This document shows, piece by piece, positions 4,800 through 5,366 of a DNA stretch of 5,366 nt. Each line of letters opens with the position of its first letter. The first letter of the stretch is position 1. The position numbers and the translations under genes are program-made. The notes beneath the pieces are model-generated. The model saw nothing but the letters and a program-made list of their open reading frames with translations. It was not told the DNA's origin and did not search any database. The DNA is from an uncultured Granulosicoccaceae bacterium (GTDB taxonomy: Bacteria; Pseudomonadota; Gammaproteobacteria; Granulosicoccales; Granulosicoccaceae): the NCBI GenBank assembly GCA_937951695.1, contig CALFBL010000267.1, forward strand, positions 1-5,366, in the 5' to 3' direction.

Positions 4800-5366
4800 A
4801 TGAACGACATAAAGCTGGTTCTTTTCCGTCTCAGTAACCCGATCGCTAGGTTTGCACTAGTGAGTGTCTTTGTGGCAACTTTAACGTCAGCCTGTTCAAG
4901 CGATCCGGGCAGTCGTAACCAGCCGAACACCGAAAGTTCGGGCCCGGCAATCACCACCAACAGTGTCTCGGATAACCCAGATACCGGAAGCTCAGATAAC
5001 GCAGTTGGCGGGTCGTTTCAAATCAGTCTCGACAGATCTAGTCTGGCCTTGACCGAGGGTGGGGCCGCCATGGCCTTTGGTATCAATGCGATTCGCCAAG
5101 GCGGCCAATCGTCGCCAATAACCCTGGCCTTGCGTGGCAACAGTCCGAGCGACGAGAACAATCTGCGCTGGACGTTCAGTGATGAGCAGTTGGACACCAG
5201 TGAATCCAGCGCTTCAGTGACCATTGAGCTGGGTATTGCGCGTTCCGCCATTATGCCGCAAACGCGCAGCTTTACCGTGGTTGCCACCGACGGCAGCACC
5301 ACCCAGAACGCCACCATTCAGTTGGACATCTCCCCCACTACAAGGCCTGATGTGTACCTACTGATC
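4800..5366 (+). CDS. Predicted lipoprotein with Ig-like domain, partial (possibly SGNH/SASA-type esterase)
   Basis: An open frame of 189 codons running off the right edge. It starts at the first ATG after an in-frame TGA that directly precedes it; no clear ribosome binding site is visible. Residues 1-32 look like a lipoprotein signal: a basic N-region, a hydrophobic core (about 18-28), then LTSAC with Cys32 as the likely lipidated residue. The lipobox is slightly unusual, with Thr at -3 and Leu at -4. Ser follows the Cys, which by the +2 rule suggests outer-membrane sorting. Residues 33-71 are a Ser/Asn/Asp/Gly-rich linker. Residues 72-178 resemble an Ig-like beta domain: SLDRSSLALTEGG at the front, then PITLALRG, and RSFTVVATDG near the end. 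The final residues RPDVYLLI resemble the strand just before the GQSNM motif of SASA-type carbohydrate esterases, but that motif would lie outside the window. Transcribed away from the mrp operon; no functional link is evident. Confidence 0.82.
   Translation, partial: MNDIKLVLFRLSNPIARFALVSVFVATLTSACSSDPGSRNQPNTESSGPAITTNSVSDNPDTGSSDNAVGGSFQISLDRSSLALTEGGAAMAFGINAIRQGGQSSPITLALRGNSPSDENNLRWTFSDEQLDTSESSASVTIELGIARSAIMPQTRSFTVVATDGSTTQNATIQLDISPTTRPDVYLLI

Noticed and set aside
4778..5317. Minus-strand frames opposite the lipoprotein gene
   Set aside because: The plus-strand frame is open for all 189 codons and has a lipoprotein signal and a beta domain. The opposite frames (4778-4960, 5018-5317) have no recognisable character.

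Overview
The window is a bacterial chromosomal segment, mostly occupied by a tightly packed minus-strand operon for a multisubunit Mrp-type (Mnh/Pha, CPA3 family) Na+/H+ antiporter. A divergent plus-strand lipoprotein gene enters at the right edge. Moderate GC content, Shine-Dalgarno-led and stop/start-overlapping genes, and subunit sequences of proteobacterial type suggest a Gram-negative bacterium. My guess is a marine or salt-adapted gammaproteobacterium, but nothing here fixes the taxonomy.

Layout in the direction of operon transcription (right to left): mrpE (4621-4115), mrpF (4115-3834), mrpG (3815-3321), a fused MbhD-MbhE-like gene equal to the C-terminal part of MrpA (3324-2707), mrpB/mnhB (2710-2282), mrpC (2282-1914), mrpD (1913-426), and the first 143 codons of a second large antiporter-like subunit (429-1, cut by the window edge). 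Almost every junction is a stop/start overlap (ATGA or TGATG) or a direct abutment. The only real gap is 18 nt before mrpG.

The order E-F-G-(MrpA C-term)-B-C-D-(second antiporter-like subunit) is not the classical Bacillus mrpABCDEFG order. It matches the membrane arm of archaeal Mbh/Mbx/MBS complexes (mbhA to mbhH, with a second H-type subunit as in Mbx). No full-length MrpA with its NuoL-like N-terminal half is visible. The second antiporter-like subunit downstream of mrpD may fill that place. Together these proteins would form one inner-membrane complex. The MrpE/F/G and MrpA-C-terminal-like parts form the proposed sodium-side module, MrpB and MrpC are small scaffold/channel subunits, and MrpD plus its downstream partner are the proton-channel subunits.

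A 178-bp divergent intergenic region (4622-4799) holds a 28-bp imperfect inverted repeat that overlaps a candidate extended -10 element facing the lipoprotein gene. The plus-strand gene (4800 to the edge, open) encodes a predicted lipoprotein with a Ser/Asn/Gly-rich linker and an Ig-like beta domain. It ends at the window edge on a DVYLLI segment that commonly precedes the GQSNM catalytic motif of SASA-type SGNH esterases. No RNA genes, mobile elements, CRISPR arrays or convincing terminators were seen.
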